A DNA stretch of 64,000 bases from Candidatus Planktophila versatilis (GTDB lineage: Bacteria; Actinomycetota; Actinomycetes; Nanopelagicales; Nanopelagicaceae). Every line of letters begins with the position of its first letter. Position 1 is the stretch's first letter. This document shows, piece after piece, positions 7,631 through 15,722 of the stretch. The stretch lies in NCBI RefSeq assembly GCF_002288265.1, contig NZ_CP016778.1, positions 1,178,001 through 1,242,000 on the forward strand, given 5' to 3'. The notes beneath the pieces were generated by a model. It had not been told where the DNA came from and ran no database searches. It worked only from the letters and a program-made list of their open reading frames with translations. The position numbers and the translations under genes were made by a program.

Positions 7631-8770
7631 ATGGCCGAGCGCATAAAAGTGATGCAGATTATCGCCCGCATGAATGTGGGTGGACCTGCCGTCATCGTGG
7701 CCGAATTAATGCGAGGCCTTGATGCATCCAAATTCGAGCAAGTGCTTGTCACTGGTTATTGCGATGTCAATGAAGCAGATTACCTGGAAGAAGTAGCCAC
7801 AGATATCAAGGCAACTCGGATTGCCGGCCTTGGTAGATCAATATCACTAGTGACTGACCTCAGAGCATTTATCGGTCTGGTTGCAATGATCAAGAAAATT
7901 CAGCCTGATGTAATTCACACCCATACTGCGAAAGCTGGCGTCCTGGGCCGGCTTGCTTCGATTATCGCCGGACGCGGTGCAATCCGAATTCACACATTTC
8001 ACGGCCACTTGTTACACGGTTATTTTTCTGGATGGAAAACCCAACTAGTTATTGCGATTGAGAAAGCACTTGCTGCGCGCACCCATCACCTCATTGCCAT
8101 TGGCACGGTTGTGAAGAATGACCTGCTAGCTGCCGGTATTGGTAAGCCAGCGCAATTCAGCGTCTTCTTTCCTGGATTACCGGAGCCAAAGAGGTTCGAA
8201 AGGGCCGAACTACGTAAAGAGTTAGAACTAGACCCGGCAACTATTTACTGCACATTTGTAGGTCGACTCACACAGATTAAAAGACCTGACCGACTACTCG
8301 ATGTTGCCACCGACATCGCAAAACAGAACGTGGCCGTGCACTTTTTGGTGGCCGGTGAAGGAGAGTTATTTGAAAGCTCTCGTTTGCGAGCTACTGCAAA
8401 GAAACTACCAATAACTTTCTTAGGATGGCGCAAAGATATTGACCAACTGTTTGCAGCTAGTGATATTGCAATTCTGACAAGTGATAATGAAGGAATTCCA
8501 CTTACGCTGATCCAAGGGGCACAAGCAGGTTTACCTATAGTTGCTCCAGCTGTCGGTTCTATTTCAGATATCGTCGAAGATGCAAAGACAGGCTTTCTTA
8601 CCGCCCCCACCGCTAGCGCCATGGCAGCACGTGTCATTGAATTAGCCGCTGATTCGCAGTTACGAAATCAGTTGGGCGCCGCAGGCAGAGAGCAAGCACA
8701 TACATACTTCTCATTAGAGCGAATGCTCCGAGATCACACAGGAATCTATAACGCACCCCACAAGAAGTAA
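7631..8770 (+). CDS. GT4-family glycosyltransferase
   Basis: This 379-residue cytoplasmic GT-B enzyme retains the two Rossmann halves. The N-terminal half has MNVGGPAVIVAELMRGL near residues 14-30 and a THTAKAG / HTFHGHLL nucleotide-side loop. The C-terminal half has FVGRLTQIKRPDRLLD and the donor-binding acidic segment SDNEGIPLTLIQG, where Glu and the following Glu-like position contact the NDP-sugar. It probably adds a sugar to a lipid-linked or surface glycan. The start at 7631 follows GAGAAG; the longer reading frame from 7529 would run through the Sua5 start. The sugar and acceptor are not predictable. Confidence 0.85.
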   Translation: MAERIKVMQIIARMNVGGPAVIVAELMRGLDASKFEQVLVTGYCDVNEADYLEEVATDIKATRIAGLGRSISLVTDLRAFIGLVAMIKKIQPDVIHTHTAKAGVLGRLASIIAGRGAIRIHTFHGHLLHGYFSGWKTQLVIAIEKALAARTHHLIAIGTVVKNDLLAAGIGKPAQFSVFFPGLPEPKRFERAELRKELELDPATIYCTFVGRLTQIKRPDRLLDVATDIAKQNVAVHFLVAGEGELFESSRLRATAKKLPITFLGWRKDIDQLFAASDIAILTSDNEGIPLTLIQGAQAGLPIVAPAVGSISDIVEDAKTGFLTAPTASAMAARVIELAADSQLRNQLGAAGREQAHTYFSLERMLRDHTGIYNAPHKK

Positions 8771-8772
8771 GG

Positions 8773-8778
8773 GATAAT
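8773..8778 (+). promoter_or_regulatory. -10 element, leaderless promoter of the SIMPL protein gene
   Basis: GATAAT is followed by six bases and the ATG at 8785. It sits just after the stop codon of the glycosyltransferase gene. Confidence 0.45.
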
Positions 8779-8784
8779 AGAGTC

Positions 8785-9489
8785 ATGACAACTCGTAGCC
8801 GTATCTCAACTCTTGCCGTGTTAACACTAGCCATTGCAGCTTTAGTAGCTCCATCTGCCAACGCAGCCGCTACTCGTTACATCACCATCAGCTCGCAAGG
8901 TAGCGTCAAGGTTGTTCCTGATGCAGTGCGCATCAACGCAACTTCTACAAATATTGCTGCGACTAGCAAAGAAGCTCTGGCGGCAACAGCGAAGACTTCT
9001 GCTGCGGTCCGCGCTGCTCTGACTTTGGCCAAAATTGATAAGAAAGATATTGCAAGTACAAGTGTTTCGGTATACCCGGAATACAAATACGATAACAACA
9101 CCACTGTTCTCGTGGGATACCGCGCATCGCAATCATTCACAATTACTGTGCGAGCGGCAGCTACTGCCGGCGATGTCATTGATGCAATAGTTTCAGCAGG
9201 TGGCGATAGCCTTCAACTCAATGGCGCTACTCCTTTTGTGCTAGATAACACAAAAGCGGCAACGGCGGCTCGCACAGTTGCAGTCAAAAATGCTCGTGCA
9301 AAAGCAGCATCATATGCATCACTTCTCGGTGTAAAACTTGGGAAAGTTAATTACCTGGTAGAAAACTCTGCGCCAACTCCTTACATTCCAGTGGTGGCAG
9401 TTGCAAAAGCAGAATCAGATGCGACAGTCGTTGATCTTGGCGAACAAGATGTCACTGTCTCTGTCACAGTGCAGTGGTCACTGCTCTAA
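8785..9489 (+). CDS. Secreted SIMPL-domain (DUF541) protein
   Basis: The 234-residue protein has a signal peptide (about residues 1-28, ending ANA-AAT) and one SIMPL domain filling the rest. Family features seen are ISSQGSVKVVPDAVRI at the start, IDKKDIASTSVSVYPEY and YRASQSFTITV in the middle, and AVKNARAKAASYASLLGVKLGKV toward the end. SIMPL proteins form oligomeric rings in the periplasm or cell wall. Their biochemical role is poorly defined, with links to oxidative stress. No lipobox or membrane anchor is seen. Confidence 0.88.
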   Translation: MTTRSRISTLAVLTLAIAALVAPSANAAATRYITISSQGSVKVVPDAVRINATSTNIAATSKEALAATAKTSAAVRAALTLAKIDKKDIASTSVSVYPEYKYDNNTTVLVGYRASQSFTITVRAAATAGDVIDAIVSAGGDSLQLNGATPFVLDNTKAATAARTVAVKNARAKAASYASLLGVKLGKVNYLVENSAPTPYIPVVAVAKAESDATVVDLGEQDVTVSVTVQWSLL

Positions 9490-9521
9490 ATCCCATATTT
9501 ATAGGGGCTTTTTAATCGAGT

Positions 9522-9550
9522 TTGGTCGTGCACCCGTAAGCCGGTACGAT
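9522..9550 (+). promoter_or_regulatory. Probable tRNA-Glu promoter (-35/-10)
   Basis: TTGGTC (9522-9527) and TACGAT (9545-9550) are 17 bases apart and end 15 bases before tRNA-Glu. Confidence 0.45.
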
Positions 9551-9565
9551 TTGCGAGCCTCAAAC

Positions 9566-9638
9566 GTCCCCATCGTCTAGGGGCCTAGGACATCGCCCTT
9601 TCACGGCGGTAACACGGGTTCGAATCCCGTTGGGGGCA
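9566..9638 (+). tRNA. tRNA-Glu (anticodon TTC)
   Basis: The 73-base cloverleaf has acceptor GTCCCCA/TGGGGGC, anticodon loop CTTTCAC (TTC, reading GAA) and T arm ACGGG-TTCGAAT-CCCGT. No CCA is encoded. It is first of a tRNA-Glu/Asp/Phe group. Confidence 0.95.
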
Positions 9639-9682
9639 CAAGAGGCAAGAAGCAGTACGAAGTAAAGGCTTTGATTTATCAA

Positions 9683-9756
9683 GGCCCGGTAGCGCAGTTG
9701 GTTAGCGCGCCGCCCTGTCACGGCGGAGGTCGCGGGTTCAAGTCCCGTCCGGGTCG
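9683..9756 (+). tRNA. tRNA-Asp (anticodon GTC)
   Basis: The 74-base cloverleaf has acceptor GGCCCGG/CCGGGTC, anticodon stem CCGCC/GGCGG with loop CTGTCAC (GTC), and T arm GCGGG-TTCAAGT-CCCGT. The discriminator is G and no CCA is encoded. It follows tRNA-Glu by 44 bases and is probably co-transcribed with it. Confidence 0.95.
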
Positions 9757-9760
9757 CGAA

Positions 9761-9794
9761 AGAAGAGAGTGTCCACACGCTCTCTTCTCTTTTT
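9761..9794 (+). terminator. Rho-independent terminator after tRNA-Asp
   Basis: A 12-bp stem (AGAAGAGAGTGT with ACGCTCTCTTCT, one G-U pair) with loop CCAC is followed by a run of Ts. It ends the tRNA-Glu/Asp transcript. Confidence 0.8.
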
Positions 9795-9832
9795 AAAGTA
9801 CTGCCGCAACGTGATAACTAAAACTAAATAAT

Positions 9833-9906
9833 GGCTCGGTAGCTCAGTTGGTACGAGCGCGCGACTGAAAATCGTGAGGTCGACAGTTCGATCCTGTCCC
9901 GAGCCA
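9833..9906 (+). tRNA. tRNA-Phe (anticodon GAA)
   Basis: The 74-base cloverleaf has acceptor GGCTCGG/CCGAGCC, anticodon loop CTGAAAA (GAA) and T arm GACAG-TTCGATC-CTGTC. The discriminator is A and no CCA is encoded. It stands 38 bases after the terminator, so it probably has its own promoter. Confidence 0.95.
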
Positions 9907-9922
9907 CTTCTATTTTTCTTTA

Positions 9923-10114
9923 TTAACCTGCAGAACCTGAGCCAGATGGTCCTGCTTTACGTTGCACCTGTGGTGCCCCACCACTGCGTTGTCCACCGCG
10001 AATCTTTGACCCTGATTCAGAGTGAGTCTGGGAACCAGGTGCGCCCTTCTTATTCTTCTTCGCTTCTAGGGCAGCAAGCATCTTTGCTTTCATATCTTCG
10101 TTTTTATCTGACAT
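9923..10114 (-). CDS. DUF5302 small basic protein
   Basis: The 63-residue protein has a short charged helix (residues 5-22, MKAKMLAALEAKKNKK type) and a Gly/Ser/Arg-rich disordered tail with a KIRGG segment and a QRKAG near the end. This is the layout of the actinobacterial DUF5302 family, for which no function is known. It lies directly after the WecA-like gene, and a leaderless -10 overlaps the end of that gene. Confidence 0.75.
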   Translation of the reverse strand: MSDKNEDMKAKMLAALEAKKNKKGAPGSQTHSESGSKIRGGQRSGGAPQVQRKAGPSGSGSAG

Positions 10115-10120
10115 GTTCGC

Positions 10121-10126
10121 AGTCTA
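10121..10126 (-). promoter_or_regulatory. -10 element, leaderless promoter of the DUF5302 gene
   Basis: TAGACT on the minus strand is followed by six bases (GCGAAC) and the ATG at 10114. Confidence 0.5.
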
Positions 10127-11164
10127 CCCCTCAGAAGGAATTCTTAAGAAATAAATCAACTGTGCCACCCATGCGATGGCGCCTAGAACAATCACTTGCG
10201 TGCCCCACGTATCAGGCCAGATATAGATTGCGAGAGCAACAAAACCATAAAAGCCAGCAAAGGCCCACAAGGTAAATGCGGTGATGCGACGATTAAGGCC
10301 GACGCGCATCAAGCGATGAGAAAGGTGATCACGGCCTCCTTGGAAAGGTGAGATGCCGCGATAAAGACGCGATGTTACTGCCACAGTTGTATCAAGAATG
10401 GGCGTTGCCATAAGAAATAGCGGAATAGCGAGTGACTTATAGGTAGGAATAACTCCAGGACTTAAACGAATTGTTAACACCGAAACGATGATGCCTAGAA
10501 AGAGTGAGCCGGCGTCGCCCATATAAATCTTTGCTGGAGTGCGATTCCAGATGAGAAATCCAGCTGTGGCACCGGCGGTCACTATCGCAAGGGCGCTCAC
10601 CAGCACCTGCTGGCGGTCATAGGCGATAAAGAAGAGGAAGAAGGTAATGACGGCAACTGTGCCGGCGGCCCCACCATCATGATTATCAAAGAAATTAATG
10701 GAGTTACAGACGCCAACTATCCAGAGCACTGTGATTGCATAATTGACGATGTGATTACTGAAGGCAAAACCCATGGTGTCGGTGACGGTAAGAATGACGG
10801 CAACGATGATTCCGGTAAATGTCTGCGCAACTAGCCGTGGCCATGGAGCTAAACCACGTAAGTCATCCCATAAACCCATCGCTGAAATTGCAATTGCTGG
10901 AACTAATACCGAGCTAGCAAGTTTGAGGGCGGCTAATGAGAAATCGGTTGCAATGAGAGCACCGTAGGATGCAGAGATAATTCCAATAGCAATTGCCACC
11001 CCACCTAAATATGGAACGGGTTCTTTCTGCGCCTTGCGCTCTAGTGTGGGTGCATCAACGGCATCAAAGCGCAGCGCAAGATATCTGATTGGTGGCGTAA
11101 TCAGACCAACGAGTGCGAAGGTGAGAAAACCTAATAAGAAAAATTGCGCGATTGAATAACTCAT
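10124..11164 (-). CDS. WecA/TagO-like undecaprenyl-phosphate sugar-1-phosphate transferase
   Basis: The 346-residue membrane enzyme has about eleven helices and belongs to the MraY/WecA/TagO family. It moves a sugar-1-phosphate (usually GlcNAc-1-P) from a UDP-sugar to undecaprenyl phosphate and so starts lipid-linked glycan assembly on the inner leaflet. Visible motifs are KEPVPYLGG at 48-55, the Mg-binding WDD at 99-101, NSINFFDNHDG at 154-164, MGDAGSLFLG near 215, and GRDHLSHRL near 280. The last places it with WecA/TagO rather than MraY. A cell-wall polymer or arabinogalactan-like linker is a likely product. Confidence 0.88.
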   Translation of the reverse strand: MSYSIAQFFLLGFLTFALVGLITPPIRYLALRFDAVDAPTLERKAQKEPVPYLGGVAIAIGIISASYGALIATDFSLAALKLASSVLVPAIAISAMGLWDDLRGLAPWPRLVAQTFTGIIVAVILTVTDTMGFAFSNHIVNYAITVLWIVGVCNSINFFDNHDGGAAGTVAVITFFLFFIAYDRQQVLVSALAIVTAGATAGFLIWNRTPAKIYMGDAGSLFLGIIVSVLTIRLSPGVIPTYKSLAIPLFLMATPILDTTVAVTSRLYRGISPFQGGRDHLSHRLMRVGLNRRITAFTLWAFAGFYGFVALAIYIWPDTWGTQVIVLGAIAWVAQLIYFLRIPSEG

Positions 11165-11179
11165 AAAGTAAATGGTTAG

Positions 11180-11377
11180 CTAATTCTGTGCCTTGAAGTA
11201 ATTTTGGCGAAGATCATCGACTTCAGATTTACGATATCTACGATGTCCACCTAGCGTGCGAATCGAAGTGAGTTTTCCGGCTTTCGCCCAACGAGTAACG
11301 GTCTTGGGATCAACGCCAAATAAGTCGGCAACCTCGCGCGGAGTCAGAAGCACTTCTGCATCAGGCAGACGACTCAT
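11180..11377 (-). CDS. bldC: BldC-like MerR-type DNA-binding regulator
   Basis: The 65-residue protein is a single winged helix-turn-helix of the MerR superfamily without an effector domain. Residues 10-60 carry LLTPREVADLFGVDPKTVTRWAKAG followed by the wing GGHRRYRKSEV, as in streptomycete BldC. BldC binds head-to-tail on direct repeats and controls developmental genes in Streptomyces; in a small non-sporulating actinobacterium the targets are unknown. A strong GGAGG lies seven bases before the ATG. The WecA-like gene follows 15 bases downstream on the same strand. Confidence 0.9.
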   Translation of the reverse strand: MSRLPDAEVLLTPREVADLFGVDPKTVTRWAKAGKLTSIRTLGGHRRYRKSEVDDLRQNYFKAQN

Positions 11378-11448
11378 GTATTTCCTCCAAAAAACTTGGC
11401 CTTATTCGAGTGTCCGATTTGGGCCGTTATGTCGCGAAGTATTCCCCA

Positions 11449-11463
11449 CCACCACGCTGGTGG
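11449..11463. other. Hairpin in the bldC upstream region
   Basis: CCACCA-CGC-TGGTGG makes a six-base-pair stem with a three-base loop in the 117 bp between the hypothetical gene (ends 11495) and bldC. There is no T-run, so it is a leader hairpin or weak terminator at most. Confidence 0.3.
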
Positions 11464-11494
11464 CAATACCGAGCTTCTTACCGAAATATGAAGA

Positions 11495-12310
11495 TTAGGT
11501 TGCTGATTCGAACCCTTGCACCAATCTCCAGCGCGAAACAAGCTTTTCATAGCCCTGCCCGGCGATGGCGCCATCGGCTGCTGCCAATCCAGACAAGCTA
11601 TGCGCAACATCTTCGATCGAAGTATCGTCATCAAGACCATCTTTACCTTGCGCTCGAAGTGAAGCATCAAGGTATGCGGCCAAGCCGCCGTAATCTAACT
11701 CCACCAGTGACTCTGGGTGAAAGAGCTCAAGCCAATCGAGTAAATTCTCAATTTCTCCTTCGACTGGGCCTTGGCCAAATGCACCCAAGACAATTTCATG
11801 CGAACTCATAGCACGTTCGCGAGCTTTAGCCATTGTTGTTCGCGCAAATGAAAACGGACCATCGTCATCTTCCCCGCGCACCCGCTCTTCCGGAGTAAAT
11901 AGTGAGAACCAGCGCGGTGGAATCACCCAGGTTTCGGTGATGATATGCGGAACTCGATCTTCAATGAGATCTACTCCCGTTGTGATTACTTCTTCCAGGG
12001 CCGATGAGATAAAAAATGGAGTAATCGATGATGGCAGTGATTCTTTAAAATCATCGAGTGCTGCCCAACAACGGGTTGCAGTTGACCATGGTGATACATA
12101 ACGAGTGTCTTTGATATCTAATACATGTGCACCATCGGGGCGACCTGCTGGTGGTTCTGGAAATACTAGTCTGCGAAGTGCGAGCGCTTGCTCTTCTTTG
12201 CGAGTATCAGTATTTGCATCAATACTCTGCCAACGAAGTCGGTCAAGGGAATCAAATGCGGAAAGAGGTTCGTAGATGCGCAGGGATGCGACATACGGGG
12301 TTGGTCTCAC
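11495..12310 (-). CDS. Actinobacterial conserved protein of unknown function
   Basis: The 271-residue soluble protein starts RPTPYVASLRIYEPLSAF, an opening I associate with a conserved actinobacterial family of unknown role. It has no signal peptide, membrane helix or recognisable active site. The middle is acidic (RGEDDDGPF near 145), and it contains WVIPPRWFSLF, a pattern typical of this family. The start is GTG at 12310, supported by a TAGACT -10 seven bases upstream. A 7-4-7 palindrome covers the start and the -10. The gene lies between bldC and the DUF3073 gene. Confidence 0.7.
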   Translation of the reverse strand: MRPTPYVASLRIYEPLSAFDSLDRLRWQSIDANTDTRKEEQALALRRLVFPEPPAGRPDGAHVLDIKDTRYVSPWSTATRCWAALDDFKESLPSSITPFFISSALEEVITTGVDLIEDRVPHIITETWVIPPRWFSLFTPEERVRGEDDDGPFSFARTTMAKARERAMSSHEIVLGAFGQGPVEGEIENLLDWLELFHPESLVELDYGGLAAYLDASLRAQGKDGLDDDTSIEDVAHSLSGLAAADGAIAGQGYEKLVSRWRLVQGFESAT

Positions 12311-12326
12311 ATAGAAAAGTCTATGT
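12309..12326. promoter_or_regulatory. 18-bp palindrome over the -10 and start of the gene at 12310
   Basis: ACATAGA-AAAG-TCTATGT is a perfect 7-4-7 inverted repeat. It contains the proposed TAGACT -10 (12318-12323 on the minus strand) and reaches the GTG start at 12310. It is placed like an operator, but the palindrome could also be chance around an AT-rich promoter. Confidence 0.4.
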
Positions 12327-12337
12327 AGAAAAACTAC

Positions 12338-12514
12338 TTATGCGCGAGGGATGTAATTTCCTTCAGCAAACGGATCGTCATCCTCTTGATTTTGCTGGCT
12401 CGGAGTATCGCCATGAAGTTCTTTGGCAAGGCGATCGAGGTCCATCTCCTGAGAGTTGTACTTTAAATCGCGAGCGACTTTGGTCTGCTTTGCTTTTGCA
12501 CGGCCGCGACCCAT
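12338..12514 (-). CDS. DUF3073 small protein
   Basis: The 58-residue protein begins MGRGRAKAKQTKVARDLKYN and continues with a MDLDRLAKELHG helix and an acidic Gln/Asp tail. This is the unmistakable layout of the actinobacterial DUF3073 family, whose function is unknown; the basic N-terminus suggests nucleic-acid or ribosome contact. A full AAGGAGG lies six bases before the ATG. It is an independent short gene upstream of the conserved gene at 12310. Confidence 0.92.
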   Translation of the reverse strand: MGRGRAKAKQTKVARDLKYNSQEMDLDRLAKELHGDTPSQQNQEDDDPFAEGNYIPRA

Positions 12515-12634
12515 GGGCGACCTCCTTACGAATATCTAGCGTGTCAGACGCGTAGGTTATCGCGCCTTGGCACTTGACTCCAAAGCCACCGCAAATGAGC
12601 GCGTTTTAGCCTGAATAAGGGGCCTGGCCCTGCC

Positions 12635-13330
12635 TTACTTCGCCTTGGATATCTGGACGATGCAGAAGAGGTTCAGATACCAGGATCGGAAGAAGAAGGG
12701 CCGAAAAACCTGTTTGAATGAATCGGCCCTAAAGACCTCAGCTGCAATATTCAGGACCCTGAAGGCGTCATTGATGTGGTCCCTGGAAATATAAAGATTA
12801 AAGCCATCGAAACCGAGCTTTTTAGCCTTCGGTGCCGTAAAGAGTTTTCTAAAAAGTCGGAGGGAAAGACCCGGTTCACATGGAACATACATCGTTAGTT
12901 TCCCACCAGGCTTTAAAACCCGCCGCCATTCAATCATCGCTTGTTCAGGATTAGAAAGATGCGCAATCAAGCATGTAGCAATCACTCGATCAAAAATAGC
13001 ATCCTCAAAAGGAAGCGCAAGTGCATCGCAGGCCAAAACGGATGCAGATGACGGCAGGAATCCCTTTATTCGGTTTAATCTGTCAGCATCGATATCTGTT
13101 GCAAGATATCTCTCATATCCTTGTGAAACAAATCCTATGTGTTCGCCTTCGCCAAAACCAAGTTCAAGAATATGACTTCCTGCATTAGAGCGAAATGGTT
13201 TTTCCATCACCTTATGCGGGTACTTCCACAAAATACTCAGAATTCCATCGGAGTCATGTCCCATCATCCGGGAGTAGTACTCCTTGTAGTAGAGCTCTAC
13301 ATTTCCGCGATTTGATTCGGATTTACTCAT
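12635..13330 (-). CDS. Class I SAM-dependent methyltransferase
   Basis: The 231-residue protein has the Rossmann methyltransferase motifs: ILELGFGEGEHIGFV near residue 50 for SAM binding, an acidic end of strand 2 (ATDID), a CDALALPF segment, and WRRVLKPGGKLTMYVP near 140. It resembles Methyltransf_11 enzymes acting on small molecules or lipid/sugar substrates. Its start overlaps the end of the GT-C-like gene by four bases (ATGA), so the two are translationally coupled at the tail of the purine operon. A joint role in modifying a glycolipid is possible but is inferred only from coupling. Confidence 0.85.
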   Translation of the reverse strand: MSKSESNRGNVELYYKEYYSRMMGHDSDGILSILWKYPHKVMEKPFRSNAGSHILELGFGEGEHIGFVSQGYERYLATDIDADRLNRIKGFLPSSASVLACDALALPFEDAIFDRVIATCLIAHLSNPEQAMIEWRRVLKPGGKLTMYVPCEPGLSLRLFRKLFTAPKAKKLGFDGFNLYISRDHINDAFRVLNIAAEVFRADSFKQVFRPFFFRSWYLNLFCIVQISKAK

Positions 13331-14658
13331 CTTTTAGTAAATCTCTGCTTTAGAAACACAAATCCCACAACCTGTAGCACCAAGCTCAACGACATCGTTG
13401 GAATTCTGAATCGATGATCCCCAATTGTTGCAACACTTGCAAGCCATGACGCAATTACTGGTAGAAGTAAAAGGTAAGAGAGATGTTTCTCCACGTTTCC
13501 AAGGCGCTTTAAGGCAACAAACCCATAGAACAGCAGAGCAAGGCCAGATAGCAACCAGATCCAAGAAATGATTTTTCCACCGATTCCGTAAACCAAATCA
13601 TTGCCGTCTTGAGAATTCTTTCCAATATGAATAATTGGATTTATTTTTAACCAAGGGTTTCTGGCCATCGTGCCGTTAGCTATCGGACCACTCCACGGCG
13701 ACCAGAAATAGATTGATTTATTCCATGTTAATTGCAGAGTCTTGATTGGGTTGGATACATACCATTTTGCTGCGCAGGCCAGGAATTCACCATCTGATGG
13801 TTGCTCACCTTTGACTTTTGACTCACATTTAATGTTTGGACCTGTGTGATCATAGCCACCAGATGTCTCCGGACCAGTTCCTATCTTGAGCGCAGCAGAG
13901 ATATTTGTTGAGATAATTGGTTTATCAATCGATGCCACGTTGCGTTGAATAAGGATTGCCGGCGCAATTGCCATTACTCCAATAACGCCCACAAGAATCA
14001 GGGCCTGCACTTTGCGGCTCTTAGACATCAACGCCCACACCACTGCAATGACAATTGAGGTCAGAATCCAACGCGGCTGCATAAATGTGGCAAGGGCCGA
14101 GAAACCACCCACACCAAGAACTCGAATTACCAAACGGCGATCATTGGGGCTCTGCAAAGATTTGATAATCAGACCCACAACCATCAACATGCATGCTGCG
14201 ATTGGGCTTTCATAACCAACTGCCATCGAACTTAAGGAAAGGGTGGGATTAATGGCAAGAATGATCCCGATGAGAAATAGATAAGGGCGCAATTTCGTAT
14301 CGCGAAGTTGCTTAACAAAGTAGTAGCTGGCGTAGGCATAGAAGAGGGTCTGCGTAATTGAAATGAGCCAAATTATTTGTGTGACTGATATCTTCGCTAA
14401 GCCCCACAGCAGTATGGGATATCCGGCTGGCCAGTAGGAAAGAACGTCCTTATCCGATAAATATCCATCTGCAAGCAATCCGTCAACGCCACTGAAGTAA
14501 TTTTCACCATCTGCGCCAAGCCAACCGCCATTGGGGGTGTTAATCATGGTGATCAACTTGATAAGAAAACCAAGAACCGGAATCGCAATGATGTAGAAAT
14601 TAACGTTCTTACTCTGCTTCACTTGTTGTTGACGGGCCATCTTTGACTTACCTGCCAT
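13327..14658 (-). CDS. Polytopic membrane protein, GT-C glycosyltransferase-like
   Basis: The 443-residue protein has about ten to twelve hydrophobic helices after a basic N-terminus (KSKMARQQQVKQSK). An acidic patch GADGENYF sits in the first extracytoplasmic loop near residue 50, where GT-C mannosyl/arabinosyl-type enzymes keep their catalytic Asp. A large loop at about 265-330 contains two Cys residues. It is therefore probably a lipid-phospho-sugar dependent transferase (GT39/ArnT-like). The substrate is unknown. It starts five bases after purM and shares its stop with the next methyltransferase start. Confidence 0.65.
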   Translation of the reverse strand: MAGKSKMARQQQVKQSKNVNFYIIAIPVLGFLIKLITMINTPNGGWLGADGENYFSGVDGLLADGYLSDKDVLSYWPAGYPILLWGLAKISVTQIIWLISITQTLFYAYASYYFVKQLRDTKLRPYLFLIGIILAINPTLSLSSMAVGYESPIAACMLMVVGLIIKSLQSPNDRRLVIRVLGVGGFSALATFMQPRWILTSIVIAVVWALMSKSRKVQALILVGVIGVMAIAPAILIQRNVASIDKPIISTNISAALKIGTGPETSGGYDHTGPNIKCESKVKGEQPSDGEFLACAAKWYVSNPIKTLQLTWNKSIYFWSPWSGPIANGTMARNPWLKINPIIHIGKNSQDGNDLVYGIGGKIISWIWLLSGLALLFYGFVALKRLGNVEKHLSYLLLLPVIASWLASVATIGDHRFRIPTMSLSLVLQVVGFVFLKQRFTKR

Positions 14659-14663
14659 TGAAT

Positions 14664-15722
14664 TTATCCTTTGTACTCAGAGACCAAGTATGAACGTGGG
14701 GCATCATTATCTTGAGCAGGCTCAACGACTCCCGCAATCCAGGCCGACATTCCACGAGCTGCTAGGGAGCGAATAACCAGATCACCAATGGCTGGATCAA
14801 CGATGGCACTCATGCCGATGCCGCAATTCCAGGTGCGTTCCATATCTGCTTGGGGCACCGATGCACTTTCTGCTAAAAACTGTGTTGCCATAGGTAGTGA
14901 CCAAGTTGAGCGGTCATATCGCGCACGCAACCCGGCCGGAATAACGCGCGCAGTGTTATCGGCTATTCCCCCACCAGTGATGTGGCTAAAGGTGCGCAAC
15001 TTTTCTCCTTGAGCCTTAATCAGTGCTAAACAATCAAGTGTGTAAATTTCAGTAGGAGTCAGCAGGACTTCTCCAAGCGTGGCATGTAATCCTTCATACT
15101 TTTTATTGAGATCAAGTTTCTGTGAGCTCAGAATGTGGCGAATCAGTGAATACCCATTTGCATGAAAGCCACTTGCCGGCATTGCGATAATCAAATCTCC
15201 ACTTTTAACTCGCTCGGCACTTAATTGTTTCTCAGCATCGACCACACCGGTTGCCGCGCCTGCAATATCAAACTCATCCTCATCAAGTAGGCCAGGGTGT
15301 TCAGCAGTTTCACCACCAATGAGAGCGGTTCCTGACTTCTGGCACCCACGTGCAATTCCGGCAACGATATCTGCAATTCGCTCAGGAATTACTTTGCCAA
15401 CTGCGATGTAATCAGTCATAAACAAGGGTTCTGCCCCGCAAACAACAAGATCGTCAACAACCATCGCAACCAGGTCTTCACCAATGGTGTCGTACTTTCC
15501 TAATTGGCGAGCAATCTCAGTTTTTGTGCCAACGCCATCTGTCGATGTTGCAAGAAGTGGCTGCTTCATGCCTTTGAGCGCAGATGCATCGAAGAGTCCA
15601 GCAAATCCGCCAATGCCACCCATTACCTCTGGGCGTGAAGCGCGCGCAATAGATGCCTTCATTAATTCGACTGCGCGATCTCCAGCATCAATATCAACAC
15701 CAGCATCTTTATATGTTGCCAC
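14664..15722 (-). CDS. purM: Phosphoribosylformylglycinamidine cyclo-ligase (AIR synthetase)
   Basis: This 352-residue cytoplasmic enzyme closes the imidazole ring, turning FGAM and ATP into AIR, step five of purine synthesis. The N-terminal AIRS domain shows GVDIDAG near residue 8, the GVGTK loop and a VDDLVVCGAEPLF segment; the C-terminal domain has SGFHANGYSLIR and HITGGGIADN. Length is normal. The start is a GTG that overlaps the purF stop by one base, so translation is coupled. It is the last purine gene of the run in this window. Confidence 0.96.
   Translation of the reverse strand: MATYKDAGVDIDAGDRAVELMKASIARASRPEVMGGIGGFAGLFDASALKGMKQPLLATSTDGVGTKTEIARQLGKYDTIGEDLVAMVVDDLVVCGAEPLFMTDYIAVGKVIPERIADIVAGIARGCQKSGTALIGGETAEHPGLLDEDEFDIAGAATGVVDAEKQLSAERVKSGDLIIAMPASGFHANGYSLIRHILSSQKLDLNKKYEGLHATLGEVLLTPTEIYTLDCLALIKAQGEKLRTFSHITGGGIADNTARVIPAGLRARYDRSTWSLPMATQFLAESASVPQADMERTWNCGIGMSAIVDPAIGDLVIRSLAARGMSAWIAGVVEPAQDNDAPRSYLVSEYKG

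Noticed and set aside
9560-9778. 72-residue minus-strand frame
   Set aside because: It runs through tRNA-Glu and tRNA-Asp and the terminator on the other strand; the translation is an artefact of tRNA sequence.
12605-12634. GC-rich stretch after the methyltransferase gene as a terminator
   Set aside because: The possible GGGCC/GGCCC pairing leaves almost no loop and the T content after it is low; not convincing.
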